Shown one piece after another: positions 31,477 through 43,931 of a stretch of DNA of 64,000 nt (positions are counted from its first letter, which is position 1; the number at the start of each line of letters is the position of its first letter). The notes below the pieces were generated by a model. The model did not search any database and had not been told where the DNA came from. It was given only the letters and a program-made list of their open reading frames with translations. The DNA is taken from NCBI GenBank assembly GCA_964035575.1, contig OZ037866.1:1426001-1490000 (forward strand), read 5' to 3'. The position numbers and the translations under genes were made by a program. This stretch comes from Rhynchopus sp. YZ270_cl-10 (Eukaryota; Euglenozoa; Diplonemea; Diplonemida; Diplonemidae).

Positions 31477-34400
31477 CACCTCGTCCCGAATTTTTGTCCG
31501 AGAATACGATTACTAATTAGTTACTCCACTAAATAAATCGAGCAAAAATATGGTGAACTCAGCGGAGCCCGGTTTTAAAAGTGCCAAAAACGACCTTTTC
31601 GTTTTGACGCGTTGTGAGTTCCTCAAATGCAATTTTGAAGGGTAAAAAATTCGGGTTTTCTAAGCACAAGCAGTGTTAAGTCAAAAAATTTCGCGAAAAA
31701 AAAATAGATTTTTTTTGCGTTAAAAGCTCGGAACCCAGAAACGTCCAATGGCGAAGTTTTTTTCTGGTTTCGTTGCACCCTGTATTTTTACTAAAAAATC
31801 GAGACAAAGTGATTTTTACCTGGATTTTTGCCTGTATTTTACTAGGGATTTTCCCTTAGTAAAATACAGGGGAATTATCTAACACCTCGTCCCGAATTTT
31901 TGTCCGAGAATACGATTACTAATTAGTTACTCCACTAAATAAATCGAGCAAAAATATGGTGAACTCAGCGGAGCCCGGTTTTAAAAGTGCCAAAAACGAC
32001 CTTTTCGTTTTGACGCGTTGTGAGTTCCTCAAATGCAATTTTGAAGGGTAAAAAATTCGGGTTTTCTAAGCACAAGCAGTGTTAAGTCAAAAAATTTCGC
32101 GAAAAAAAAATAGATTTTTTTTTGCGTTAAAAGCTCGGAACCCAGAAACGTCCAATGGCGAAGTTTTTTTCTGGTTTCGTTGCACCCTGTATTTTTACTA
32201 AAAAATCGAGACAAAGTGATTTTTACCTGGATTTTTGCCTGTATTTTACTAGGGATTTTCCCTTAGTAAAATACAGGGGAATTATCTAACACCTCGTCCC
32301 GAATTTTTGTCCGAGAATACGATTACTAATTAGTTACTCCACTAAATAAATCGAGCAAAAATATGGTGAACTCAGCGGAGCCCGGTTTTAAAAGTGCCAA
32401 AAACGACCTTTTCGTTTTGACGCGTTGTGAGTTCCTCAAATGCAATTTTGAAGGGTAAAAAATTCGGGTTTTCTAAGCACAAGCAGTGTTAAGTCAAAAA
32501 ATTTCGCGAAAAAAAAATAGATTTTTTTTGCGTTAAAAGCTCGGAACCCAGAAACGTCCAATGGCGAAGTTTTTTTCTGGTTTCGTTGCACCCTGTATTT
32601 TTACTAAAAAATCGAGACAAAGTGATTTTTACCTGGATTTTTGCCTGTATTTTACTAGGGATTTTCCCTTAGTAAAATACAGGGGAATTATCTAACACCT
32701 CGTCCCGAATTTTTGTCCGAGAATACGATTACTAATTAGTTACTCCACTAAATAAATCGAGCAAAAATATGGTGAACTCAGCGGAGCCCGGTTTTAAAAG
32801 TGCCAAAAACGACCTTTTCGTTTTGACGCGTTGTGAGTTCCTCAAATGCAATTTTGAAGGGTAAAAAGTTCGGGTTTTCTAAGCACAAGCAGTGTTAAGT
32901 CAAAAAATTTCGCGAAAAAAAAATAGATTTTTTTTGCGTTAAAAGCTCGGAACCCAGAAACGTCCAATGGCGAAGTTTTTTTCTGGTTTCGTTGCACCCT
33001 GTATTTTTACTAAAAAATCGAGACAAAGTGATTTTTACCTGGATTTTTGCCTGTATTTTACTAGGGATTTTCCCTTAGTAAAATACAGGGGAATTATCTA
33101 ACACCTCGTCCCGAATTTTTGTCCGAGAATACGATTACTAATTAGTTACTCCACTAAATAAATCGAGCAAAAATATGGTGAACTCAGCGGAGCCCGGTTT
33201 TAAAAGTGCCAAAAACGACCTTTTCGTTTTGACGCGTTGTGAGTTCCTCAAATGCAATTTTGAAGGGTAAAAAATTCGGGTTTTCTAAGCACAGGCAGTG
33301 CTTAGTTAAAAAAAATCGCGAAAAAAAAAATAGGTTTTTTTTGCGTTAAAAGCTCGGAACCCAGAAACGTCCAATGGCGAAGTTTTTTTCTGGTTTCGTT
33401 GCACCCTGTATTTTTACTAAAAAATCGAGACAAAGTGATTTTTACCTGGATTTTTGCCTGTATTTTACTAGGGATTTTCCCTTAGTAAAATACAGGGGAA
33501 TTATCTAACACCTCGTCCCGAATTTTTGTCCGAGAATACGATTACTAATTAGTTACTCCACTAAATAAATCGAGCAAAAATATGGTGAACTCAGCGGAGC
33601 CCGGTTTTAAAAGTGCCAAAAACGACCTTTTCGTTTTGACGCGTTGTGAGTTCCTCAAATGCAATTTTGAAGGGTAAAAAATTCGGGTTTTCTAAGCACA
33701 AGCAGTGTTAAGTCAAAAAATTTCGCGAAAAAAAAATAGATTTTTTTTTTGCGTTAAAAGCTCGGAACCCAGAAACGTCCAATGGCGAAGTTTTTTTCTG
33801 GTTTCGTTGCACCCTGTATTTTTACTTAAAAATCGAGACAAAGTGATTTTTACCTGGATTTTTGCCTGTATTTTACTAGGGATTTTCCCTTAGTAAAATA
33901 CAGGGGAATTATCTAACACCTCGTCCCGAATTTTTGTCCGAGAATACGATTACTAATTAGTTACTCCACTAAATAAATCGAGCAAAAATATGGTGAACTC
34001 AGCGGAGCCCGGTTTTAAAAGTGCCAAAAACGACCTTTTCGTTTTGACGCGTTGTGAGTTCCTCAAATGCAATTTTGAAGGGTAAAAAATTCGGGTTTTC
34101 TAAGCACAAGCAGTGTTAAGTCAAAAAATTTCGCGAAAAAAAAATAGATTTTTTTTTGCGTTAAAAGCTCGGAACCCAGAAACGTCCAATGGCGAAGTTT
34201 TTTTCTGGTTTCGTTGCACCCTGTATTTTTACTAAAAAATCGAGACAAAGTGATTTTTACCTGGATTTTTGCCTGTATTTTACTAGGGATTTTCCCTTAG
34301 TAAAATACAGGGGAATTATCTAACACCTCGTCCCGAATTTTTGTCCGAGAATACGATTACTAATTAGTTACTCCACTAAATAAATCGAGCAAAAATATGG

Positions 34401-34703
34401 TGAACTCAGCGGAGCCCGGTTTTAAAAGTGCCAAAAACGACCTTTTCGTTTTGACGCGTTGTGAGTTCCTCAAATGCAATTTTGAAGGGTAAAAAATTCG
34501 GGTTTTCTAAGCACAAGCAGTGTTAAGTCAAAAAATTTCGCGAAAAAAAAATAGATTTTTTTTTGCGTTAAAAGCTCGGAACCCAGAAACGTCCAATGGC
34601 GAAGTTTTTTTCTGGTTTCGTTGCACCCTGTATTTTTACTTAAAAATCGAGACAAAGTGATTTTTACCTGGATTTTTGCCTGTATTTTACTAGGGATTTT
34701 CCC
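31477..34703 (+). repeat. 406-408 bp satellite array, eight units
   Basis: Units start with CACCTCGTCCCGAATTTTTG at 31477, 31883, 32290, 32696, 33102, 33509, 33917 and 34324. They are nearly identical, differing mainly in homopolymer length; the unit from 33102 has a small cluster of changes near 33290. Each full unit ends in a hairpin, CCTGTATTTTACTAGGGA followed by TCCCTTAGTAAAATACAGG. The last unit stops inside that hairpin. No real reading frame. Confidence 0.97.
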
Positions 34704-35046
34704 CTCCTCCCTTTCACCCTCCACCCACCCCCCGGGGTTTCAAAATGCTTCGTTTTGTACTTCTCACAAAAATTTCAAAGACCCCCCGGGATTTCCCCAA
34801 GAACGGTAACTTAATCATGAGGATTTGGTTCATCGTTGCAGCTTTTCTCCCCTTTCAATTTGGTCAGTTCAGTATTTTTTTCTCTTTTTTTTCCCCCCCT
34901 TTTTTCCCGTTCTAGGCTTAGGCTCATCTTTACGAAACCTTTTTTGTTTTTTTTTTGTTTTTTTTTTTTCCAGCATCCTCTACGAGAGATGACCCCTCTC
35001 CCCTTTTGGAGTATTGAGATAACTTTTTTTCAAAAAAAAACAAGTA
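34704..35046. other. Pyrimidine-rich spacer
   Basis: Long T and C runs; no gene recognised. Confidence 0.5.
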
Positions 35047-35360
35047 AGGGCTTAGTTATTTTTTTTTTTGGTACGCGTCCGCGCGCGCTCAAATTTTTGG
35101 AAATCCAAAAATAAAAAATAAAAAATAAAAAAAAATATGCCGGTGTGGTGTGCATAGAAAAGTATAAAAAAAGTTGGAAAATTTCAACAATTTTTTTTTC
35201 CGAATATTTTTTTTTCGAAAATTTTTTTTTTGGGCACAACATTGATTTTGCAGCCAAAACAAGTTATTTTTTTTTGGTATTTTATTTTTTTTTGCGCGCG
35301 CGCGCTCAAAATTTGAGGGGGGTCCCGGACGCGTACCAAAAAAAAAAATAACTAAGCCCT
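35047..35360. mobile_element. 314 bp MITE-like element
   Basis: AGGGCTTAGTTATT, a T-run and GGTACGCGTCCG at the left are inverted at the right as CGGACGCGTACC, an A-run and AATAACTAAGCCCT, an arm of about 36 bp. Inner GCGCGCGC tracts lie near both ends. No coding capacity; no certain target duplication. Confidence 0.75.
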
Positions 35361-35794
35361 AATTGCTATCGGAAAAGAAACGGGGTGTGATGTGGAACTC
35401 CATCCTGTAGAAACAATCTACAACACGCCCAGCATTCTGCTCTTCTGTAGGTATGCTAACGCTCTTCGTACGCTGCCAGACCCACTGAGACGCCAGCATC
35501 TGAAGCCAAGAAGGGGGGCTGTCCTCTTTTCGTCCAGCACCATCTGCTCGACAGCGTTGTTGGACGTCGGCTCGGCAGGCTCAGCGTGTTCCAGCTCGTT
35601 TTTGTCCACAGGCTCCCCACATTGTCGTCGTCGTTGGAGCAGTGCGGAAGGAACATAGAATGCACAGACTACAACACATTGATCACACCAGGCGCATCGG
35701 CACCTCCAGCAAATCGCCAGGATGCTACGGTGGTTTCGAAAATCGCGCGGAGTGTTCCACACAGTGCTGTCGCTGAGTTTTGAAAAAAAATTTA
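35361..35794. other. GC-richer spacer, no gene assigned
   Basis: A minus-strand frame spans 35418-36044, but it crosses repeats shared with 13.5 kb and has no family signature, so I do not call it a gene. Confidence 0.4.
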
Positions 35795-36300
35795 ATAGGT
35801 AGGGCACTGGTAGGGCAGGCCAAAAAAAACCCGCAAAAAAAGGTCCCGAGCTTTCCCCCCGTAAAAGCGGTCGCTGCGCGCGCTTCGCGCGCGCGACTCC
35901 CTGCCAGTGCAAGAAGGTGAGGCTCTTTCTCCCCTCTGATGCACAAAATCGTGAAAGGCAGTTGGGGAGGGTGAACCACAAGCCGTAGTGGGTGTCAGTT
36001 GTCGTATCAGTAACCTCAGTAGATCTATAAAAGAACCACGGCAACCAAAGGTTCCAGGCGAAGCCACGGTATTTCTAAAAAATGTTTCCATAAAGTAGCG
36101 CTGTCGTTCGTAATTAACGTCAGTTTCCGTAAAGTTTACTTACGTATTTCGCTAAAAACGAAAGTTTCTGGCGAAGCCACGGTACGCAACATTTCAAAAA
36201 AAAATGCGCTTAAAATTGACCATTTTTACAGCCAAACTATGTCATGGGAAGGGTGCATTGCACGCTTGCGCCGCAGGCGCACGGTACGCTACTTTTTTTT
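35795..36300. repeat. Dispersed repeat with GC hairpin, relative of 12943-13690
   Basis: 35960-36200 matches 13556-13800 directly (CCACAAGCCGTAGTGGGTGT, AACGAAAGTTTCTGGCG). 36160-36300 matches 12943-13060 in reverse. A strong hairpin of alternating G/C around CGCTTCGCG lies at 35870-35897, and the surrounding CCCCCCGTAAAAGCGGTCG and CTCCCTGCCAG recur at 59890-59940. Confidence 0.7.
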
Positions 36301-36692
36301 CCTTCCGCCATGCTGTATGCTTCCTTTTCCTTCGGCGTTTGACCAATTGAGTCGCGTTCTGGTCTCCCACGGTCGATGAAACGATGAGAAAAAAAACGCC
36401 AAAAACTCGTAACGATGGTTAACAAAATGCCTGCCGAACCCCTCCTCAAAAAAATAAAATAAAATAAAAAAATCCTGGTAGGGCAGGAGGGCGGACCTTG
36501 CCCTACCAGGAAAAAAAACCAAATTTAATAGGTATGGCGAATGCCATACCAGCCTGATCAGGCACGACAGCACTGGTTCCACAGCACACGCCGTTTTTTT
36601 CATAACAATTACTTGTCCTTGTTGTTATTGTTGTTTTCAATCACCTTCTTTCAACCCTTGTAGGGATCATTTGTCATTTTTTTCGCGAAAAC
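36301..36692. other. Spacer with a 12 bp stem hairpin
   Basis: CCTGGTAGGGCA at 36474-36485 pairs with TGCCCTACCAGG at 36499-36510. A second small hairpin, GGTATGGCGAATGCCATACC, lies at 36531-36550. No gene. Confidence 0.55.
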
Positions 36693-36880
36693 ATGAAATT
36701 ACACATTTCAAGAGAACAAATTAAAAAGGGTCCTTATTTGCATTTTTGGGATCCGTCCGTGCAGTGGTGGGGTCAATCTCGAAAATTGGACAATTTTTTG
36801 ACCACTTAAATTTTGAGAAATATGAGCCCGGTTGCTTATACGTGGGGCCCATTTTCGGCTAAAATTTTCCTCAAAATCTG
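36693..36880. repeat. Dispersed repeat containing the TGACCCC motif
   Basis: Matches 50195-50372 in reverse, from AAATTACACATTTCAAGAG through AATTGGACAATTTTTTGACC to ATTTTCGGCTAAAATTTTCC. The stretch carrying GTCCGTGCAGTGGTGGGGTC is present here and absent or replaced in the 50 kb copy. Confidence 0.7.
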
Positions 36881-37455
36881 GTTTTGTAAAATTGACCCTT
36901 TACTCCCCCCCCACATCGATTTCAATACTATACCTTACTTCACCTACGGTTGCCCTTACAGGGGGGGTGAAGGAAGGTAAGTTGAAAAAAATGTTCTGCG
37001 CGGTGAGGATTAGGTTCTTCTCGCCCAGCTACTTTTTTTTTTTCTTTTTTTTTCATCAATCTCTCACAAAAATAAATAGCCCCACCCCACACGCTTTCAA
37101 AGTGTTATCCATCCAGAGAAATTCGTTTCAAAACAGAGGGAATCCCCGGAAAACTACGGTGGGTTTTTGGGATTTCCACCTGATTTTTAACCCACATGGC
37201 CACCAAATCCAGTGGGAGTTCAATCATACATTAAAAAACGAAGGCATTTTTTACGACCCCTCCCTTGTTCAGGTAAAGGAATAATGTGACGAAACAAATT
37301 ATCTTTTTTCGATCATTTGCATTCATAAGACGTTGTTCACCCGTCATCAATCAGATGATTCTTGGGTCACTGAATGACTTTGACAGCCCCCTCCCTTCTC
37401 TAGTGTTTGTGCCCAACCACTCTGGCATACAAACCGCTCTCTTCTCATTTCTTTA

Positions 37456-37556
37456 GTGCCTGCGTCCGCCGAGGTGAGGCGTTTTGTACTTTCCACTTCC
37501 CTTTCTTTGGTTTTTTTTTTCCTCTTTTTTTTCTGCTCCCCCAGTCACGCTACCTG
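37456..37556 (+). repeat. CCTGCGTCCGC motif with pyrimidine tract, copy 1 of 4
   Basis: GTGCCTGCGTCCGCCGAGGT, then GAGGCGTTTTGTACTTTCCA and about 50 bases of pyrimidines ending CCCCCAG. Sister copies are at 38332-38412, 40872-40945 and 56271-56340, all on the plus strand. Nature unknown. Confidence 0.6.
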
Positions 37557-40500
37557 AAAACTACTCCCATACTTTGCACCCCAATTGAGCTCATTTGCCT
37601 GCGATGTCTGCAATTTTCTTGCCGTTGTGAGTAAACACATTGGGCTTGCACAGTAGTGTGGGTGATCTGCGCTCCCCCCTGAGAGTCCCCTCCCCATTTG
37701 TTGTGGCCAGGGGCTTATATCTTGGTTTTGGGGGGTTTTCGCTGACCCGGTCAAAATCTCGTCGAGGAACTAACCCAAGCTCAACTGATTGGTGCCTATG
37801 AACTTTTCAGGTCAAAAAATGGACTGAAAAAAGTGGTGTTTTTGGGGGTCTCAGACCAACCATACCATAGGTGGTCTGAAGAGTGAGCTGAGCATATTCT
37901 CCAGGTCTCACAAAATGGCCAAAAAAAAAATCAGAAGGAATTTTGCACTTTTGACGACAGTCTTCTTTCTGCTGACAGTTTCAAGTCCGTTCCCGGCTGT
38001 AGTAGGTGCCTGAAAATAGGCATGTCTGGTGCTCCTGAAATAAAAAATACCAAGTACGCAACAAGTACGCAAAATGGGGTTTTCAGGAGAACCAATGTCT
38101 GGACAATCTATCTGAGGCGTGCTGAGGCGTACTAATACTTAGTCATGCCTCAGCCACGTCTGAGCCGGCCTTAGCGAGGCCGATTCGGTCCTCGTTGCAT
38201 TGCATGGTATAAGCCCCTGGTTTTTGGCAGTTCTCAACATTACTTTTTTTTCTGTTCGAATACCACTGTATCATTTTTTGCATGCCAATAAAGTGCTCTC
38301 TGGGGTTCGATCAACCCGTGGGGGGAACCACGTGCCCCTGCGTCCGCTGATATCAGCGGTGAGGTGTTTGCACTTTCAACTTTCTCTCTTTTTTTTTCGA
38401 CGTACCCCAGATCACACAAAAAAAACCTGTTGCTGAAGATGCAGTGTCATCCACAAAAAAGAGGTGTTTCTGCAAAACTTCCACTTTGTCGTTTACCTTT
38501 TTGTTTTTGCTTGCTTCTACCGTTGCTATTGAGTGGCACGGTGGGGCTCCTTCTATACCATAATACTTTTCTCTTTTTAATTATCGTATGCCTGCCACAG
38601 CAGGCAGAGAGAGAGAGAAAAAATACGTGCGACTCGTGTCCGTGAGAGTTCCCCTCAGCACCGACCAGCTGTTGCGTTGTGTCTTTTCCAGCGCTGAGTT
38701 CATAAATAATATTAACAGTGTTTTGAGGTGCTTGGTGGTGCGGTTTTTTTTGTACCAAAAAAGCAAAAAGGTTTGTCAAAAGAATCACGATTTTTACCAA
38801 ACCCTTTTTTTTTTTCGCGTATCAAAAAGTCATACCCACGTTAATATTGTGTGCATGTTTTTCGGCGAGTAGATCAGCAACTGTGTTGTGATGTGCTGCT
38901 CCGAATGTCCTTGTAAGGTTTCTTGTCAGTCTAATCGAAGGGGTCGTAGAGATCAGTGATCAAAGAAAATTCCTGTACATTGGGAGAAAATTTTTTTGTA
39001 TTTTTTTTTTTGAAATTATTATGAAATGGTGTTCCAGAGGGGGCCTATATTGACATGGCCTTTACAGTGGTTTCAGGAACACATGAAATGATGAAAGCTT
39101 CTTTTTTTTTTTATGTGAGAGCATTTTTTTTACTCGGATAGTGTAAGACTGCTTTGCGGCAGCTGCACAACTCCAACAGATTATCCCTCCAATATCCCCC
39201 AAAAAAACAAATGTGTACAAAGTGATTGTCGATACAACATAAATCGGCGCCCCCCTTTTCTATTCTTAACGACCCCTGGTCATGCTGCAAAAGTAAACAA
39301 ACAAATAAGCAAAAAAGTACAAAATAAAGTAGCAAAAGCAAAAACAAAACAAACTTTCAAACCCCCTTTTCTATTGTATGTTTTATATCCACTTTTTTAT
39401 CTTGTGTTTTTTTGACGTTTTACTTTTGTTTTTTTTTCTTTCTTCTGGTGTGTACGTAACAAGAATGTGTTTTTTCTTAAATTTTTGTTCTTTCGCTTTG
39501 ATGTGAAAGTATATGAATTTCAGAAAACTAAGTTTTTTATTCTGCTTCTGCCTCATCTTTTTTGTTGGCCAAAGCAAGAGTTTTGTGAATGCATTGCTCA
39601 GAGGTGAACCAAGCAGGGTACTTTATGGTCACCCTCTCAACAAGCTTTCATTTTGTTCATCTTGTTTCGTTTGCATTCAAGAATAAATGAAAAAAGAAAA
39701 ATCATCTTACACAACAAAGTGCCAAAATGTGCCAAAAGACGTCAGAGCACAGCACAATGGTAGTGACCTGCGAGCGTTTTTTGGAGGTCTTCTGGAACCT
39801 CCCCTTTTTTCTGTGTCGTATAGTTAACAATGTCTGATCACTTATTTTCCCCTAGCCGCAGGATCGCAGGATCTCTCATGCAGGCACTGCTGCATGCTGA
39901 AGTGATATTACAACGCATCTTCCCTAGTGTGCTGGCTACATCATATGGGAATATGTGATAAAAACGCATTTTAAAAACGCATTTATGGTAAATAAGAATA
40001 TGTTCAAATTTTTCATAATCCCCCCTTTCAAAAAAAAAGGTGGGGGAAAAAAATCCCCACCCCTGTCACCAAATCCTTAGCTAGCAGGACGTTAAATTGG
40101 TCCTTTTGTGGCACCTCCTGGTACTCTATGAAGGTCTACCTGAGAGTGAAAGGTGCTGGGGACGGCTTCCACACATAGTGAAACAAAGGCTGTAGTGGGG
40201 GAAATGGTTAGGTGCCTCCGTAATGGCAAAAAGGCTACTCCCGAAAAAAGGAGAGAAACGGCACCACAGATATCACGGATATCTGGCTTTCCTCGTGGCG
40301 CTACCTACAGTAGTAAGCGAGGAAAGGTCCCCAAAGTAAAAAGCAATACAGACTTTCCCGATCGAGAAAAAAAAAAATAATCACACCATCCCGTTGTATT
40401 TACCTTTTACCCAACCAGTGCCCTGCTTCAGGTAGCATTGGCAAGCATCAGATTTTACCCATTTCACTCTTTCTCTCCAATTTTTTTTGTTTATTTTAGT

Positions 40501-41755
40501 AATCTCACGAGACGCACCATGTAGACAAACCCCTACAGTGAAGAGCGTTGTTAGTGTGTACGGATAAGCTATTTTGTTCCGAGTTGTTCTCCTGTTATTG
40601 GGAATGCAAAAAGAGAAGAAAAAATAGAAATATCTTGCAGACCCCTAGTAGTCACTTGTCCCAACGTATTTACGTGCATTGCGCTCACTGCATGACCAAG
40701 CAGAGTATTACTTATCATGGTCCTAGCTTGTGTCTTTTCCTTCCCACACGACGGTGAAGTAAAATGACTTGGCATGTCATTGTGGTTTTACTGTGTGGTT
40801 TTCACCGTTGGCTTGCTTTTAGCCCTCCGCCGGATTGTGCGTGTGTCTTGCGCTTTCTCTTCCCTTTTTTCGTGCCTGCGTCCGCCCATGAACGGTGAGG
40901 TGTTTGCACTTTTCAACTTTTCGTTTTTTTTTTCCCTTTGCCTTCTGGGCAACAGTTCACAATATCCTCAATATTGTTGTCTTGTGTGTCCCTTCCCTCG
41001 TGTTAAGAAAACTGCCCCTGCTGCCGACAGAACAAATTGTTTTGTGTGGCGTGGTCAACGTTTGACAAAAGGGGACGGTCATGCCAGAAATGTAAGTGGT
41101 CAGAGGATGGGCTTTTGAAAGCTGTGTTCAAAAGCAGTAGTGGATAGTTTCTAATAGTGGGAACATTTCCCAAAAGCTTTGTGCGCGCTTCAGAACACCT
41201 CCTCTTTGACTGGCTGCACTTCATCGTTGTGGAAACCATGATTTTTTTTTTTTTTTTGAAAACTGCTTTCTCTTCAATAAAAAATGAATATATTTTTGAA
41301 GGTTGGCGTTTTTTAAATTAGACGACTTTTTTAGTGTTCAAAAACAGCAGTTCCTTTGAATGTAACTGTCCAGTTAGTGTTGTTGGTGTGTCTGAATGGG
41401 GGGATGGGGGGACGCAAAAAGTGCGCCAGAAGTGTGAATCACCCCCATTCAGCCACACCAATTGTGGTTTTTTTTCTCTCTCCTCGACTATTTTGTCCGA
41501 CTTTACCCCCTCCCAGGATCCTCCTCCGAGCCTTTCAATTAACATAAAAGTCGTATCTTTAAAAAAATGATGGTATCGGATGTGATTCGTTGGGTGTGCT
41601 CCAAAGCTCTTTGTGCGTTGTGCTCCAAAAGTCATGATACTTTTCATGTTTTCCTTGGAGCAAGGTGACCAATCAGCGGTGAGGCCAAGGGTCACATTTT
41701 ACAAACTTTAAAAAAACACCAAGTTCTTTGGCAAGGATCTTGAAGTTACGGAAAT

Positions 41756-41846
41756 ACAACAAACACCGGAGGGGGTAAAAACTAAGGTGGATTTTGGAAT
41801 TTCAAAACTCTGAAGGAGGATTTTTACCCCCTAGGATGTTTGTTGT
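41756..41846. repeat. 91 bp hairpin element
   Basis: ACAACAAACACCGGAGGGGG and TAAAAA at the left pair with TTTTTACCCCC and TAGGATGTTTGTTGT at the right with few mismatches. Likely a tiny foldback element. Confidence 0.65.
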
Positions 41847-42455
41847 CTTACTGTAGTTTTTTATTTTGATGATTGTGAGGATACTCTTTCAAGTGTCTCT
41901 TTTGAACCCTTTGCGCCGATGCCTTTGATCCCCCCTTTTCCCCCTTTCTTCTTTCTTGCAGCAACGAGTCGTCTCAGCAAACAGCTGCGTGTCTCCCCCG
42001 TTGCTGCTCTTCTTTCGAAACAAAAACAAAATGGAAATGTAGCAAACTATTTGACCTACGCGCGCGCGAAGGCTTCTGTCAATCTGATGAAGTTTTCTTT
42101 CTCTTTTATTTTGTGGAGTACCCAGGTATCCATTTTGTTGCGCTTTTTTCATCCAAATAAAGTAATAACCTGCAAACGGACGACAAATGCTCTAAAACAC
42201 TTTGCTATGCACATAGCATGCAAAGAGATAGCTTGGATCTGTTGTGCAGGTGACTCGTTTTTGTCCACCCCAACCATTGAACAGGTACACCACCCCCCCT
42301 GACAAGGGAACGTGAACCGCAAAAAAAAAGGAAAGTAAATAATACGAACAAAGTGTCAATGCGTACCTTTTTTGGCATAACCCCACACCACCCAAACAAC
42401 CCTCCTTTTGCCTCCCACACCACACACAGGCCGCAACAAAGGAAAGACATCCACG

Positions 42456-43931
42456 ATGAGGCTGCTCCTGCTGCTGCTGGCTGCGTGCTGCTGCACAGCA
42501 ACACCACCGCACCTGGTTGTCGCGCTCGTGGACGACCTGGGACGGTACAACGTGCCGTGGTACAACCCAAACCAGACGCTCAATGCAGGACTGCTCGACC
42601 TGGTGCAGAAGGAGGGTGCCATCTTCGACCGTTTCTACACTTACAAATTCTGCAGCCCCACGAGAAGCAGCCTTCTCAGTGGACGCTTCCCCATACACGT
42701 TAACGAGCAAAACCCACACACGATAGACGCTGTAGGTGGCATCGATCTGCGCATGACGCTGCTCCCACAGAAGCTGAAGCGTGTTGGCTACAAGACGGCA
42801 ATGGTCGGGAAGTGGCACTGTGGTGCGCGCAGTGCAGCAAACCTTCCTGTGAACAGAGGCTTCGACCACCACCTGGGCTTCCTCACAGGTGGGGAGGACC
42901 ACTTCACACAGAAGGCTGGTACTGCAGGTAACTTCGTGGACCTGTGGAGCAACAGCACACCTGCACACGGCAGAAATGGGACGTACTCTTGCTTTCTGTA
43001 CGGCAACGAGGCTGTGGACGTTGTGCTGAAGCACGACCCAGCAACACCGCTGTTCCTCTACCTTCCGTTCCACGACACACATGAGCCGTACGAAGCTGTT
43101 CCTGAGTACGAAGACGATTCTGTGGACTACTTGCCACGTAGAGTCATGCAGGCAATGTCTAGCTGTGTCGCAGACGCAACCATGAACGTGACGGCAGCAC
43201 TGAAGGCAAAGGGGATGTGGGAGAACACGTTGTTCATCTGGTCGTCGGACAACGGTGGTCCGCAGTACTGGTCTGGGAACAACTATCCCTTGAGAGGTGG
43301 GAAAGGGAACGATTTTGAGGGTGGTATGCGGACGGCTGCGTTCGTGAGTGGCGGGCTGCTGTCGCCAGCACTGCGTGGCACAACGATCACGTCAGCGATG
43401 CACATTGCGGACTTGCACATGACATTTTGTATGCTGTCTGGCCAGACCCTGGCAGAGTGCGGTGACGACGTGGCAGGACTGCCGGGCACGGACGGGATGG
43501 ACCTGCGCCACTACTTCACAGAGGCGAACGCAACGCGACCAGCAGGGGACATTGTGCTGTCGTCGAACAGCTACATCGACGTGGACTGGAAGTACGTGGG
43601 TGCGACCTCGGTGGAGCCCTACTGCAACTCTTCTGGATGTGGCTACTGGACAGGCCCTGTGTGGCCCGTGGACAACAACCACAAGCCACTGGAGGTGGAC
43701 CCTGGGTGTCCTGCTGACGGGTGTCTGTTTGACCTGTCCTTGGATGTCACTGAGCACACGGAGCTGTCTGCACAGTACCCCGAGAGGCAGCAGGCGATGA
43801 AGAAGCAGATGGCTGCGTACCGTGCGGGCAGCTTCCAGACGTCGTCCTCTGGTGGATACGACAGGTGTGTCACTGTCGCGGAGTACGCTGCTGCCAACGG
43901 TGGCTTTGCAGGGCCGCTCTGCACAAAGTGA
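42456..43931 (+). CDS. Secreted sulfatase
   Basis: A 491-residue enzyme predicted to hydrolyse sulfate esters outside the cell or in the lysosome. ATG 42456 begins a clear signal peptide (MRLLLLLLAACCCTA) and follows a CACACACAG acceptor-like tract by 27 bases, so I prefer it to the in-frame ATG at 42408. The sulfatase signature CSPTRSSLLSGR contains Cys66, which would be converted to formylglycine. Metal aspartates are in VDDLGR (Asp26, Asp27), MVGKWHCG supplies the conserved Lys and His, and SSDNGG (Asp265, Asn266) completes the calcium site. RGGKGNDFEGGMR matches the family. The length fits arylsulfatase B- or galactosamine-6-sulfatase-like enzymes; the natural substrate cannot be told. 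It contains no introns. Confidence 0.93.
   Translation: MRLLLLLLAACCCTATPPHLVVALVDDLGRYNVPWYNPNQTLNAGLLDLVQKEGAIFDRFYTYKFCSPTRSSLLSGRFPIHVNEQNPHTIDAVGGIDLRMTLLPQKLKRVGYKTAMVGKWHCGARSAANLPVNRGFDHHLGFLTGGEDHFTQKAGTAGNFVDLWSNSTPAHGRNGTYSCFLYGNEAVDVVLKHDPATPLFLYLPFHDTHEPYEAVPEYEDDSVDYLPRRVMQAMSSCVADATMNVTAALKAKGMWENTLFIWSSDNGGPQYWSGNNYPLRGGKGNDFEGGMRTAAFVSGGLLSPALRGTTITSAMHIADLHMTFCMLSGQTLAECGDDVAGLPGTDGMDLRHYFTEANATRPAGDIVLSSNSYIDVDWKYVGATSVEPYCNSSGCGYWTGPVWPVDNNHKPLEVDPGCPADGCLFDLSLDVTEHTELSAQYPERQQAMKKQMAAYRAGSFQTSSSGGYDRCVTVAEYAAANGGFAGPLCTK

Larger units (their letters stand above)
36881..42428. other. 5.5 kb gene-poor region
   Basis: No coding region recognised on either strand; the reading frames are short, with low-complexity composition. 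It holds three copies of a CCTGCGTCCGC...GAGG motif followed by pyrimidine tracts (37456, 38332, 40872), part of the repeat seen at 11880-11930 (at 39025-39075), and one 91 bp hairpin (41756-41846). Confidence 0.55.

Noticed and set aside
35418-36044. 208-residue minus-strand frame
   Set aside because: It crosses dispersed repeat sequence shared with 13.5 kb and a GC hairpin, and resembles no protein.
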